From the NCBI GenBank assembly GCA_031423615.1, contig JANPFV010000015.1, positions 1-64,000 on the forward strand: DNA of 64,000 bases, read 5' to 3'. The position numbers and the translations under genes were made by a program. Source of the stretch: JADLGJ01 sp031423615 (GTDB lineage Bacteria > Omnitrophota > Gorgyraeia > Zapsychrales > JANLHA01). The notes beneath the pieces were generated by a model. That model searched no databases. It was not told the DNA's origin and saw nothing but the letters and a program-made list of their open reading frames with translations. Positions 50,827-60,878 of this stretch are shown in pieces. Numbering within the stretch: position 1 is the first letter of the stretch; the number at the start of each line of letters is the position of its first letter.

Positions 50827-53800
50827 ATGAGCGAAAAATTATTTAGGAGACTAGAAAGATTTCGCCTACGCAACACATTATCCATATTAGCTTTTTGTAA
50901 ACAATTAGACACTTCCCCCGTTAATTATCACCGCTGGAAAAAAGCCCGCCACATCGTTGGCCCTTACAAAAAAATTCTTGAGGATTTCTTAGATCGCAAC
51001 GACAACCCTCAAGGCTTTCCACAATCTTCGTATAAAGTCGCGTCCAATATCGCCGTTATCGGTATTGCTTGCTATTACCCCGGCGCTAACAATTTGAAAG
51101 ATTTGTGGGGAAATATCTTAGCCCGGCGGGTTCAATTCCGTCGGATGTTGGACCAAAGACTTCCTTTGAGTCAATATTACGACGCAGATATTAAGTCCCC
51201 CGAAAAAACTTACCTCACAAAAGCCGCTTTCATAGAGAATTTCAAATTTGATTGGGATAGACTCCGTATTCCCAGAAAAACCGTTGAATCAACCGATATA
51301 GCCCACTGGCTGGCTTTAGACACAGCGTTAAAAACGTTTGAAGATGCTGGCTATAAACTCCGCGATATTCCTCTCCAAAACACGGGAGTTATCGTTGGCA
51401 ATACTTTGACTGGTGAACAAACACGATCACAATCTTTGCGTTTGCGCTGGCCATATGTTAATAAAGTTTTGAAAACGACAATGACTCATTTATCCATGGG
51501 TCAAGAGAACCAAAACCGACTTGCCCATGAGATGGAAAAGATTTATAAGTCGGCTTTTTATCCTATTACAGAAGATTCTTTGTCAGGCGGTCTAGCCAAT
51601 ACGATTGCTGGCCGGATTTGTAATTATTTAAATTTAAAAGGTGGTGGCTACATTGTTGATGGCGCTTGTTCGTCGTCCTTGTTGTCTGTTGCGACGGCTG
51701 CGGATGCTTTAAAAATGGGAAATATGGATTTGGCTTTAGCTGGAGGAGTTGATGTCAGTCTTGATCCATTCGAGTTAGTTGGTTTTGCCAAGGCAGGCGC
51801 GTTGGCAAAAGATCAGATGCGTGTTTATGATCAGCATGCCAATGGATTTCTGCCGGGGGAAGGGTGCGGGTTTGTTCTTTTAAAAAGATTGGAAGATGCG
51901 ATTAAAGACAAGAATTATATTTATGCAGTAATTAAAGGTTGGGGAATTTCCTCTGATGGCAAAGGTGGGATTATGGAGCCCTCTTCAAGCGGACAATCAT
52001 TTGCGATTGAACGGGCTTACAAAGATTTAGAATATAAAATATCCGATGTTGATTTTGTTGAAGGGCATGGCACGGGGACCGCGAAAGGCGATAGAGTCGA
52101 ACTCGAAGGAATTGCAACAGCCATTGCCAAAGCGGCACAAAAAAATAATTCGCGCCTCTGTGGTGTTACATCGTTTAAGTCCATCGTTGGTCACACAAAA
52201 GCGGCCGCTGGTGTAGGTGGACTTATTAAAGCCATTTGTGCTGTTAATCAGCGCATTTTACCTCCTACCGCCAATTGTAGTGAACCCAATGATGTTTTTC
52301 AGGATAAAGCAAAAGGTTTATATCCGATTATGCAGGGAAGCATTTTGCTGCAAGGCACAAAAGCAAAGGCGGGCATTTCTTCGGCGGGATTCGGCGGAAT
52401 TAATTGTCATATCACGGTTGAATCTAAAGATCTTCCAAAACAAACGTTAAAATCAGAAATAGAAGAACGCGCTTTATTCGTTAGCAATCAAAAGACGGAA
52501 GTTTTTGTTTTTGCTGCGAGGACGACGATTCATTTACAAAAAGTTATTCAAAAGTTTAAGGAAGACTTAAGAAACATTAGTATTGCGGAAATGGCCGATT
52601 TGGCGGCTTTGTTGAATAAGAAAGCAAGAAATCGCCTGCCTATTAAAGCCTCTATTGTTGCAGACTCCCCCGAGAATTTATATGAAGCTTTGAAGTCCCT
52701 TGAGAAAGAGATAACTGCAACTCCTGTGGAGGAAGGGCAAATTTATAGAATACAAGCCAATGATAGCAATACGCATATCATTTTGAGCCATACCGTCAAA
52801 ACAAAACGTATAGGATTTATATATCCGGGACAGGGATCACAGCGCCTGAATATGACCAGGACTTTAGTCGAGCGTTATAAATGGGCGAGAGATCTTTTGA
52901 ATTTATCAAAATTACCGCTTTATGATTTGATTTATAAATCAACAGATAAATTCTCAACCAAAGAAGATCAACAGGAATTCGAGAAGCAAATAGCGGATAC
53001 CAAAATTACTCAGCCAGCGATTATTGCCAGTTCATTAATTTGGACAGAATTTCTATCTCGTCTTGGGATCGATCCTGAATGCGTGGCTGGCCATAGCTTG
53101 GGAGAATTGATTGCCTTTTATAGAGCAGGAGCTTTTAGTAAGGAGACATTAATAAAGTTTGCTGAATTGCGAGGAAGATTGATGGCTTCCCGGGGTCGCT
53201 TTTCGGGAAGTATGGTCAGTTTATTTTGTTCAAAAAACCAAGCCGAAGAATTGATCGGTAAAGTTACTGGCAACATTGTTATCGCCAATATCAACAGCCC
53301 TACCCAAGTCATTGTTTCTGGTGGTCATAAAGAAATCGAAAGGACAGTAGTATTGGCAGAGAAGGAAGGAATATCGTTATACCGATTGAATGTCTCCAAT
53401 GCTTTCCATTCCTCGTTTATGAAAGAGGCTTCAGAAAAAATTCAATCAAGCAAAATATTACCAGACAGTTTTAAAGTTGGGGACATTAAAGTTTACTCGG
53501 GCATGAGTGCGACTGCGCTGAGCAGTAAGGTTAATTTAAAGGAATATTTTTCAAAGCAAGTCATTTCACCGGTGAGCTTTGTCGATACGATTGAGGCAAT
53601 ATCGAAAAACTGTGACGTTTTAATCGAAGTCGGGCCGGGGCGGGTGGCAACGGATTTGATAAAGGCTATTAATAAACAGCAAGCCCCCCTATGTTTGCCT
53701 ATTGAATCAACCTCACAAAATGATAAGGATTTGAACATTGTTTTAGCAGAATTATTTGTCCGTAACATTGTGATCAAATGGGAAGAATTGTACACAAATA

Positions 53801-56800
53801 GGTTGATTAAAACGTTTGTCCCGGTTTCGCGAAAGACATTCATCAGGAATCAATGTGAGCATCCTTTAAAAATTGGTAGTCAAGTTCTTAGGACAGAGAT
53901 TTCGTCAAATATTGAACTTAAACAAGAAGTTGAAGAAATTAAGCCGCAATCTAGGCCTGTTGCACACGGTCAAGATAACATTGCCGACTTGTTGGTGGAC
54001 TTGATACAGGCGATGACGGGTTTTGATCGAGGATCAATTTCTTTAAAATCAAGACTTTTAGATGATTTAAATTTGGATTCAATTAAAGCGGCTGAATTAA
54101 TTGGTCAGGCGGCAAAAGTTCTTGGGATCGCCGGACAATTAGATCCTTCGCGGTTTTCCAATCATACTGTGGAACAAATCCGGGATCATTTATATAAATT
54201 AGTGGGTGAGACTAAGAGTAGCCAGATTGAGGAGACTACAGCGAGTCTTTTAAAACGTTATCATGACAAAAATTGGGTTAGAAATTTTGTTGTTGATTTT
54301 AAACAAGAGGAAATAATCAGCCGTAATGTTAATCAATTAAAGAATTTAAAGAGTATCGTCATTCTGTCTGGTAAAGGTGAAGACGCATTAGTAAATTCGA
54401 TTAAAAAAGAATTTAGTAATTCCAAAGCCAAATTTCAAAAGATTTATTTTGGCGACAGTCAGCAAAAATTAGAGAAGTTTGGCACAATAGACTGTCTGAT
54501 TGTTGTTTTGCCTAAAGCTCCTCAGAATAAAGATTTTGATAAGAATTCTTTCCAAGAAATAGTCGAACGGCTCCATCAATCTATTAAATTAGCTAATTCA
54601 AAGCAAGTCCACAAGGATTCTTTTGTTGTTCTAGTACAGTTTAAAAATATTACATCCAGCTGTTCAAAATCTATAGCCTCGACACTTTATCTTGAAAGAC
54701 CGGATTTAAAGGTTCGCATTCTTGATTTCGATGCATCCGCTTCCGAAAAACAAATCTCCCCAAGAATTATCGACGAACTTCAAACATACGAGCGTTTTAA
54801 TACCGTCGAGTATGACCTTAAATTTAGAAGAAGTGTTGGCTATTATCAAAATTCAGAACCGGCAACATACAAGAAAAGAAACAGCTCTTGGACTTCCAAA
54901 GATGTTGTTTTGGTGACAGGCGGGGCAAAAGGTGTCACCGCGCAATGCGCTTTAGAGTTTGCCCGCAGTACTAAGGCGCGAATGGTTTTGGTCGGTCGCT
55001 CGCTGCTCCCTGGGAATCAGAAAGATGAAAACAATGAGATATTGCAGACCCTGCGTCAATTCGACAAAGAAGGCCTAAAGGCTTATTACTATCCATGCGA
55101 TGTAACTAATGAGAAACAGGTTAGCAAAACGATTCAGGAGATTGAAAAAAAACTTGGCAAGATCACTGGATTTGTCCATGGATCTGGTTTAAATAGTCTA
55201 AAGCGATTGCAACAAGTTGCTTCTGAGGATGCTTTTGAGGAATCCCTTCCAAAAGTCATGGGTGCCGTCAATGTTTGTAAGGCCATGTCGCAACCGCCAA
55301 AGTTAATTGCTGGGATTACCTCTATTATTGGTTTGACTGGAATGGAAGGAAGCGGTTGGTATGGACTGGCCAATGAGGTTTTAAATCTTTATCTTCATCA
55401 GTTTAAAAATCAAAATCCACAAACTGATGTTGTAACGATTGCTTACAGCGTTTGGGACGAAATCGGTATGGGGGCTAAATTAGGTAGTATTGACCGCCTT
55501 GCCGAAAAGGGCATTGGCGCTATTCCAGTCGCAGAAGGAGTAAAGCGATTTAAACAATTGATCGAAAACGATCCGGGCACTCAACAGGTCATTGTAGCAG
55601 GCAGACTCGCGGGAATAGATACTTGGAAATCGGCCACTTTAAAAATTAATTATTTTAGATTTATTGAAAAAGTCGAGTATATTCTGCCCGAGGTAGAACT
55701 CATTGCTCGAGTGCACCTTAATATCAAGGATGATGTTTATTTATTAGATCACAACTGGAAAGGTTCTTTATTGTTTCCGTTTGTATTTGGCTTTGAAGCT
55801 ATGGCGCAGGGGGTCGCTTATGTCTTAGGGATTGAGAAATTCGATTACATTAAAGCTAAGAATATTAATCTTGAACGGCCGATCTCTGTGCCGCAGGAAT
55901 CAGGAACTACGATAGAGATTCATGCGCAAGTTTTAGAACGCAAGAAAAATGACGATAGCAGAGAAGTTAAAGTGGAAATTTATTCACAAGAGACAGGCTA
56001 CAAAGAACCGCATTTTTCAGCAGTTTTTGAGGTTGATAAAAAGCCAAAGACTTTTGTAAAACCAGAGCATTCTTTGATGAAAAAAGCAAAAAAAGTCATT
56101 GATCTAGATATGCAGACCGATATTTATGGACCTATTTTATTCCAAGGAAAATTGTTCCAATGCATCGAAAAAATTCACCAACTTCATTACGATAAGGACG
56201 ATAAAAAAGGACAATGTGTTTTCACGGCCAGCTATAACAAATCAACCCGTATTTTTTTAAAGGAAAACAAAAAATTTAAAGGCGATTTCTTAATCGGCGA
56301 CCCCTTTTTTATTGACTCAGTTTTGCAATCGATGCAACTTATTATTCCGCAGGATTTATCGTTACCCAGGAAGATAAGATCAATAGAATTAACTCCCTTG
56401 AGCAGGAAATTTCACTCTGAAATGATATCCCAGTCTTACATAAAAAAGGTAAATAGTGAATATTATAGTGGCGATGCCGAAGTTGCTCTGGGCGGTTTTG
56501 TTTTGAAGATTAAGAATTGCCATCTCATAATACTGGAGACCTTGAGCAATAACCTCCCTACTAATGATCTTGTAAATCCAGCCTTAAGAGATCAAAAGAT
56601 AATTCAGACTAGAGTAGACGAGTTTAGTAAAGAATTAAACTTTATTTCTCCCATTATTTGTTGTTTATATGATGAGCGATTGAAGAATACCAATAAGGAT
56701 TTGCGGCGTAAAATTGAAGCACCTCTTGTTAAGGTTGCGGTAGAGAAATTATTTGAGAGAAGTAAGAAGCCTGTCAAAAGTTTTACACTTAGTTGGCTTA

Positions 56801-58257
56801 ACTCAGGAAAACCAGTTATTGGAGGTAAAAATGTTCAAGACATTGGAGTATCTATTTCACATTATGGGGCGTTTCTTATGGTGATCGTTGGTTATGGAGA
56901 GCAAGGGTGTGATGTAGAAAATATACAAGAAAGAAACATGGGCCAATGGTTGGGCTTACTGGGAAAAAACAAATATAAACTTCTAGAACAGATGATTGCT
57001 CAAGGTAATAATTTAAATGTAGCAGGCACCTCTATATGGGGTGCAACTGAAGCAATAAAGAAATTTCATGGTAAATCCGAGAATTCAGTACAGTTTGTTA
57101 ATGTGAACAGCAAGTATTCCACATTTAAATCGGCAGATTTGAATGAAAATAAACAAGTGATAACTTTTGTGATTCGACAAAAGATAATTATTTCTTTAAT
57201 TGTTAATTTTGTAATTTCAAAAGAAATTGGCAGGGAAGCAATAAGGCTCGGATATAACGCTAATGTTTTTAGGATAGATCTTCAGTTAACTGGATCGCAA
57301 GAACAGCCGGTTTATATCCAAAGATTTCCTATAACATTTAAGAATGTAAAAGACTTAGGTAAAAGAGTTTATTTTGCTGATTATTTTGACTGGATTGGTG
57401 AAGTAAGAGAATATGGTTTATATCCAATCAAACACGAGTTGATTAGTCTATTCGAAACCGGCAAATGGGGAATGGCAACAAATCATGTTAAGTTGAGAAT
57501 ATTAGGTGCGCTGAGGATAGATGATATTGTCGAGGCGAGGTTATGGCTGAATCGTGTTTCTGGAGAAAAGAACTCTGTATTAGATTTAATGTTTGAATGG
57601 TTTAGAGTAACATCCAATGACGAATATGAAAAAGTAGCGCTTAGCGAGCAACGTGTTTCATGGATTCAGATAACTGGCCATGGAGAAGGGAAGATTGAGT
57701 CTTTCCCAAAATCTATAAATGAATTTATTGACATGTTGGGACCGCGAAAAAAGCATGTAGATAGGGATGAGAATCAAGCGAGGTATAGAGAATTAAATCT
57801 GGGAGAACAAAGATATCTTTTAGAAAGCACGAAGAATCTTCTTTTAACAGAAGAGATTTTCTCAACGAGCCTTGAAGAATCGAATCTGGTAGGCAATATT
57901 TATTTTTCAAATTATGCTAAATGGCTAGGAAAAACCAGAGATAATTACTTCAGGGATTTGTTACCGAGTTATTATTTAGGCAAAGGAGAAAAGGGAGAAT
58001 TTATTTGTTTAGATTGTGAAATATTTCATTTAATGGAGGCTATGCCTTTCGATAAGATAAGAGTCAAAATGTTTTTAAAGAAAGCTTTTCAGTATGGACT
58101 CGATTTTTATTTCGAGTTTTTAAAATATAAGGATGGCCAGGAGTCGAAACGATTGGCTTATGGCACTCATAGGGTAGTATTTGGTAAAAGCGATAAAGGT
58201 AAAATTGTTCGGTATGATTTGCCAGTAGAAATTTTAAAAGTAGTAAATAATACTTAA
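50827..58257 (+). CDS. Iterative type I PKS of enediyne/PUFA-synthase type with HTH and thioesterase fusions
   Basis: A 2476-residue multidomain synthase. In order: an HTH-like region (~5-58); ketosynthase with C281 (DGACSSSL), H414 and H456; acyltransferase with S757 (GHSLGE); one acyl carrier protein with S1085 (LNLDSIKA); a linker; ketoreductase (~1355-1600, VTGGAKGV); dehydratase with H1642 (DHNWKGSLLFP); a phosphopantetheinyl transferase with H2012, D2029 (GCDVENI) and W2071/E2075; then two hot-dog thioesterase domains (~2150-2300 and ~2340-2476; ESNLVGNIYFSNYAKW). KS-AT-ACP-KR-DH-PPTase is the order of enediyne synthases, normally ~1900-2000 residues with a separate thioesterase. All core catalytic residues look intact. 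It would make a polyene chain from malonyl-CoA. Confidence 0.9.
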   Translation: MSEKLFRRLERFRLRNTLSILAFCKQLDTSPVNYHRWKKARHIVGPYKKILEDFLDRNDNPQGFPQSSYKVASNIAVIGIACYYPGANNLKDLWGNILARRVQFRRMLDQRLPLSQYYDADIKSPEKTYLTKAAFIENFKFDWDRLRIPRKTVESTDIAHWLALDTALKTFEDAGYKLRDIPLQNTGVIVGNTLTGEQTRSQSLRLRWPYVNKVLKTTMTHLSMGQENQNRLAHEMEKIYKSAFYPITEDSLSGGLANTIAGRICNYLNLKGGGYIVDGACSSSLLSVATAADALKMGNMDLALAGGVDVSLDPFELVGFAKAGALAKDQMRVYDQHANGFLPGEGCGFVLLKRLEDAIKDKNYIYAVIKGWGISSDGKGGIMEPSSSGQSFAIERAYKDLEYKISDVDFVEGHGTGTAKGDRVELEGIATAIAKAAQKNNSRLCGVTSFKSIVGHTKAAAGVGGLIKAICAVNQRILPPTANCSEPNDVFQDKAKGLYPIMQGSILLQGTKAKAGISSAGFGGINCHITVESKDLPKQTLKSEIEERALFVSNQKTEVFVFAARTTIHLQKVIQKFKEDLRNISIAEMADLAALLNKKARNRLPIKASIVADSPENLYEALKSLEKEITATPVEEGQIYRIQANDSNTHIILSHTVKTKRIGFIYPGQGSQRLNMTRTLVERYKWARDLLNLSKLPLYDLIYKSTDKFSTKEDQQEFEKQIADTKITQPAIIASSLIWTEFLSRLGIDPECVAGHSLGELIAFYRAGAFSKETLIKFAELRGRLMASRGRFSGSMVSLFCSKNQAEELIGKVTGNIVIANINSPTQVIVSGGHKEIERTVVLAEKEGISLYRLNVSNAFHSSFMKEASEKIQSSKILPDSFKVGDIKVYSGMSATALSSKVNLKEYFSKQVISPVSFVDTIEAISKNCDVLIEVGPGRVATDLIKAINKQQAPLCLPIESTSQNDKDLNIVLAELFVRNIVIKWEELYTNRLIKTFVPVSRKTFIRNQCEHPLKIGSQVLRTEISSNIELKQEVEEIKPQSRPVAHGQDNIADLLVDLIQAMTGFDRGSISLKSRLLDDLNLDSIKAAELIGQAAKVLGIAGQLDPSRFSNHTVEQIRDHLYKLVGETKSSQIEETTASLLKRYHDKNWVRNFVVDFKQEEIISRNVNQLKNLKSIVILSGKGEDALVNSIKKEFSNSKAKFQKIYFGDSQQKLEKFGTIDCLIVVLPKAPQNKDFDKNSFQEIVERLHQSIKLANSKQVHKDSFVVLVQFKNITSSCSKSIASTLYLERPDLKVRILDFDASASEKQISPRIIDELQTYERFNTVEYDLKFRRSVGYYQNSEPATYKKRNSSWTSKDVVLVTGGAKGVTAQCALEFARSTKARMVLVGRSLLPGNQKDENNEILQTLRQFDKEGLKAYYYPCDVTNEKQVSKTIQEIEKKLGKITGFVHGSGLNSLKRLQQVASEDAFEESLPKVMGAVNVCKAMSQPPKLIAGITSIIGLTGMEGSGWYGLANEVLNLYLHQFKNQNPQTDVVTIAYSVWDEIGMGAKLGSIDRLAEKGIGAIPVAEGVKRFKQLIENDPGTQQVIVAGRLAGIDTWKSATLKINYFRFIEKVEYILPEVELIARVHLNIKDDVYLLDHNWKGSLLFPFVFGFEAMAQGVAYVLGIEKFDYIKAKNINLERPISVPQESGTTIEIHAQVLERKKNDDSREVKVEIYSQETGYKEPHFSAVFEVDKKPKTFVKPEHSLMKKAKKVIDLDMQTDIYGPILFQGKLFQCIEKIHQLHYDKDDKKGQCVFTASYNKSTRIFLKENKKFKGDFLIGDPFFIDSVLQSMQLIIPQDLSLPRKIRSIELTPLSRKFHSEMISQSYIKKVNSEYYSGDAEVALGGFVLKIKNCHLIILETLSNNLPTNDLVNPALRDQKIIQTRVDEFSKELNFISPIICCLYDERLKNTNKDLRRKIEAPLVKVAVEKLFERSKKPVKSFTLSWLNSGKPVIGGKNVQDIGVSISHYGAFLMVIVGYGEQGCDVENIQERNMGQWLGLLGKNKYKLLEQMIAQGNNLNVAGTSIWGATEAIKKFHGKSENSVQFVNVNSKYSTFKSADLNENKQVITFVIRQKIIISLIVNFVISKEIGREAIRLGYNANVFRIDLQLTGSQEQPVYIQRFPITFKNVKDLGKRVYFADYFDWIGEVREYGLYPIKHELISLFETGKWGMATNHVKLRILGALRIDDIVEARLWLNRVSGEKNSVLDLMFEWFRVTSNDEYEKVALSEQRVSWIQITGHGEGKIESFPKSINEFIDMLGPRKKHVDRDENQARYRELNLGEQRYLLESTKNLLLTEEIFSTSLEESNLVGNIYFSNYAKWLGKTRDNYFRDLLPSYYLGKGEKGEFICLDCEIFHLMEAMPFDKIRVKMFLKKAFQYGLDFYFEFLKYKDGQESKRLAYGTHRVVFGKSDKGKIVRYDLPVEILKVVNNT

Positions 58258-58280
58258 GTTTTTAGGGGATTTATCTAAGC

Positions 58281-60461
58281 ATGAACTCAGTGGCACATTT
58301 ACAGATTGTTTTATTTTCAGTTTCCGGGTTGATTGTTGGCCTGACGAGTATAATTTTAGCGTTAATTTTAATTCTTTATGGAAAATCTAAACTTCATAGA
58401 ATTTTTGCATTATTTAATTTTGCTGTTGCGTGGTGGGGTATTGCTGCATTCTTTATTGGTAAGTCAACCGATGCTGGTCAAACATTACTGCTTTTTAAAA
58501 TAGCTCATATAGGAATTATTTTTATTGCAGTATTTTTTTATCATTTTTCCTGCATTTTTGCGGGTATTAATCGAAAATTCTTAATTTCTTTCGCATATTA
58601 TCAAGGCATCTTTTTTAGTCTACTGGCAATCTTTGATTTGGTCCCTTTTATTTCTAAAGTGGAAAAGATCAAAGACTCTCTTTTTTACCTACAATCTTCA
58701 GGTGTTTATCCTATTTTCTTCTCTCTATGGATTTTCTTGGTTTTTGTTGCTTTAGTTGAGACATTTCTTCAGTTTCGAATAGAAAAGAATGCTATTAAAA
58801 GAAATCAAGAACTATATCTTTTATTTTGGTTTTGTGTAGGGTTTTCCGGTGGTATTAGTAACTTCTTGCCTGCTTTTCAAATAAATATTATTCCTTTCGG
58901 AAATTTTACTATTCCAATTTATTGTGGCGTTGCCTCATACGCTATTTTAAAGCATAGCCTTTTGGATATAAAAATTGTTGTTACTCGATTTGGTGTTTTC
59001 TTTTTGGTTTATTTTTTTGTCTTGGGTATCCCATTTGGTTTAGAAGCATGGGGACAGGAATGGTTAAAAGGGATATTGGGAGCGTTTGGAAGTTGGATTC
59101 CTATGCTGGTCCTTTTGGGGTTTGCTACTATAGGCCCATTTATTTATCTTTATCTCCAACGGAAAGCCGAAGAAAATATTCTGCAAGTCGAACAGGGGAC
59201 TCAGGATTCCCTGAAGCAGGCTTCCTATGGCATGAACACCATCCATCATCTCGACAAATTATTAAATCTTATCGTTAATGTTGTCGTTAGAACACTGCGC
59301 TTAGATTCGGCAAAGATTTTTTTGTTAGACCGTGATGCACAGAGCTATATTTTAAAAGCCTCGGAAGGTCAGCAAGAAAAAGTATTGCTGGTGGGGGACC
59401 CGTTAATTTTGGAGTTAAAGAGAAAGCAATATCCCTTAGTCTATGATGAAATTAAAATGCTGACCGATGGAGGAGACAAAACTTTATTAACTGTTGAATC
59501 GCAAATGCGAGATTTATCAATCAGTGTCATCGTTCCCATCGTGCTTAACAATAGTTTATTGGGCTTTTTGACTTTAGGGGAGCGCAAATCAAAAGCCATG
59601 TATACAAGAGGTCTATTAAATACATTATCAATTCTTGGGAATCAGGCTGGCCTTGCTATCGATCGATGCAATTATATCGACGCTGAAGCAAAACGCCTCG
59701 AAGCGGAAGGACTAAAAGAAAGAATGGTCTCTTTAGACCATATGGCCAGTTCAATGGCTCATGAAATCGACAATCCGATGCATATTATTCGCTCCTCTTT
59801 GTCTTTCCTCAAAGATTTTGTTTTAAAAGATGCTCGCGTTTCCGTTTTGCCCCAGGAAATAAAGAATGATTTCCAGGAAGCCATTGTGCGCAGCCTTCAC
59901 GCCGGAGATAGAGTGTCGGGTATGATCAAAGCCATTTTGGATTATTCGCGGATGGGAACAGGAAAGTTGGAGTCGGTGCGGATTGGTGAAGCATGGGACG
60001 GCTTCCTCCAACTTATCCAGCCGCAGATTAGAGAAGAGAAAGTAATATTTATAAAAGAGATTGAGAATGATTTGCCGCCCGTCTTGGGGGATCGTGTTCA
60101 GTTGGAAGAAATTTTTATGAATTTTGTCCGGAATTCGCTTCACGCGATCAAACGGAATGCAGACAAGAAAATAACCCTTAAGATTTTTAAAAAAAGCAAT
60201 GACATCGTCCGCATTGAATGTTCCGATAATGGTTATGGCATCCCAAAGGAAATCATTAATGATATTTTTCTTTCTTCCATGACCACGAAGGGCTCAAGCG
60301 AAGGCACAGGGCTGGGTCTCTATCGGGTAAGAAAAATTGTCGATCTTTTTCGGGGAAAAGTATGGGCCGAATCGGAAGGCCAGGAAAAAGGTGCTACTTT
60401 CATCGTGGAATTACCCGTGTATGAGAATAGTAAAAGTGATAATGACGGAGAAGCCGTTTAA
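58281..60461 (+). CDS. Membrane histidine kinase with GAF domain
   Basis: A 726-residue kinase with about eight N-terminal membrane helices (~residues 5-295), a GAF domain (~320-470), an unusual HisKA site with H494 in SSMAHEIDNPMHIIRSS, and a HATPase with DNGYGIP and GTGLGLYRV. The layout is like 7TM-sensor/GAF kinases. It begins 23 bp after the PKS stop without a visible promoter, so it is probably co-transcribed. It may sense the PKS product or a membrane property; this is inferred from position alone. Confidence 0.85.
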   Translation: MNSVAHLQIVLFSVSGLIVGLTSIILALILILYGKSKLHRIFALFNFAVAWWGIAAFFIGKSTDAGQTLLLFKIAHIGIIFIAVFFYHFSCIFAGINRKFLISFAYYQGIFFSLLAIFDLVPFISKVEKIKDSLFYLQSSGVYPIFFSLWIFLVFVALVETFLQFRIEKNAIKRNQELYLLFWFCVGFSGGISNFLPAFQINIIPFGNFTIPIYCGVASYAILKHSLLDIKIVVTRFGVFFLVYFFVLGIPFGLEAWGQEWLKGILGAFGSWIPMLVLLGFATIGPFIYLYLQRKAEENILQVEQGTQDSLKQASYGMNTIHHLDKLLNLIVNVVVRTLRLDSAKIFLLDRDAQSYILKASEGQQEKVLLVGDPLILELKRKQYPLVYDEIKMLTDGGDKTLLTVESQMRDLSISVIVPIVLNNSLLGFLTLGERKSKAMYTRGLLNTLSILGNQAGLAIDRCNYIDAEAKRLEAEGLKERMVSLDHMASSMAHEIDNPMHIIRSSLSFLKDFVLKDARVSVLPQEIKNDFQEAIVRSLHAGDRVSGMIKAILDYSRMGTGKLESVRIGEAWDGFLQLIQPQIREEKVIFIKEIENDLPPVLGDRVQLEEIFMNFVRNSLHAIKRNADKKITLKIFKKSNDIVRIECSDNGYGIPKEIINDIFLSSMTTKGSSEGTGLGLYRVRKIVDLFRGKVWAESEGQEKGATFIVELPVYENSKSDNDGEAV

Positions 60462-60473
60462 AAGGAGCAAATT

Positions 60474-60878
60474 ATGGATCGGTCCAAAATAAAGATTTTG
60501 GTCGTCGATGATGAAGAGGATATTACATTTTTTACCGCCAAGATATTGCAGTACGATGGGTTTCAGGTTTATAAAGCCTTAGATGGAGCTTCGGCATTGG
60601 CAGTCTTTGAAAAGGAATGTCCGCATATTTGTCTCTTGGATGTTCACTTGGGATATTCCAAAATAGATGGAATGGAAGTTTTAGAAAAAATAAGGAAATC
60701 GGGCAGCGACACGGAATGTATTATGATTACTCGGATCACAGATCAAGAAACGATGGCAAAAGCAAAGACCCTAGGCGTAAAGGAATATTTATTAAAGCCA
60801 TTGGCCATGGAGGATTGGTTAAAGAAGGTGCATGCTGTCGCAGAAAATATCGACGAGAGGAGTGCGCCCCATGGCTAA
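60474..60878 (+). CDS. Single-domain response regulator
   Basis: A 134-residue receiver without an output domain. It has the acidic DDEED triad near residue 12, phospho-acceptor D56 (ICLLDVHLG) and Lys in LLKPLAM. The loop after the aspartate is longer than usual (VHLGYSKIDGMEVL). An AAAGGAG ribosome binding site precedes ATG 60474, 12 bp after the kinase gene. It likely relays phosphate from that kinase to the next gene products or to an unlinked partner. Confidence 0.85.
   Translation: MDRSKIKILVVDDEEDITFFTAKILQYDGFQVYKALDGASALAVFEKECPHICLLDVHLGYSKIDGMEVLEKIRKSGSDTECIMITRITDQETMAKAKTLGVKEYLLKPLAMEDWLKKVHAVAENIDERSAPHG

Noticed and set aside
50827..58257. Enediyne antibiotic gene cluster
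   Set aside because: Only the synthase-like gene is present. The neighbours are signalling and glycan genes, and none of the typical enediyne accessory genes is seen.
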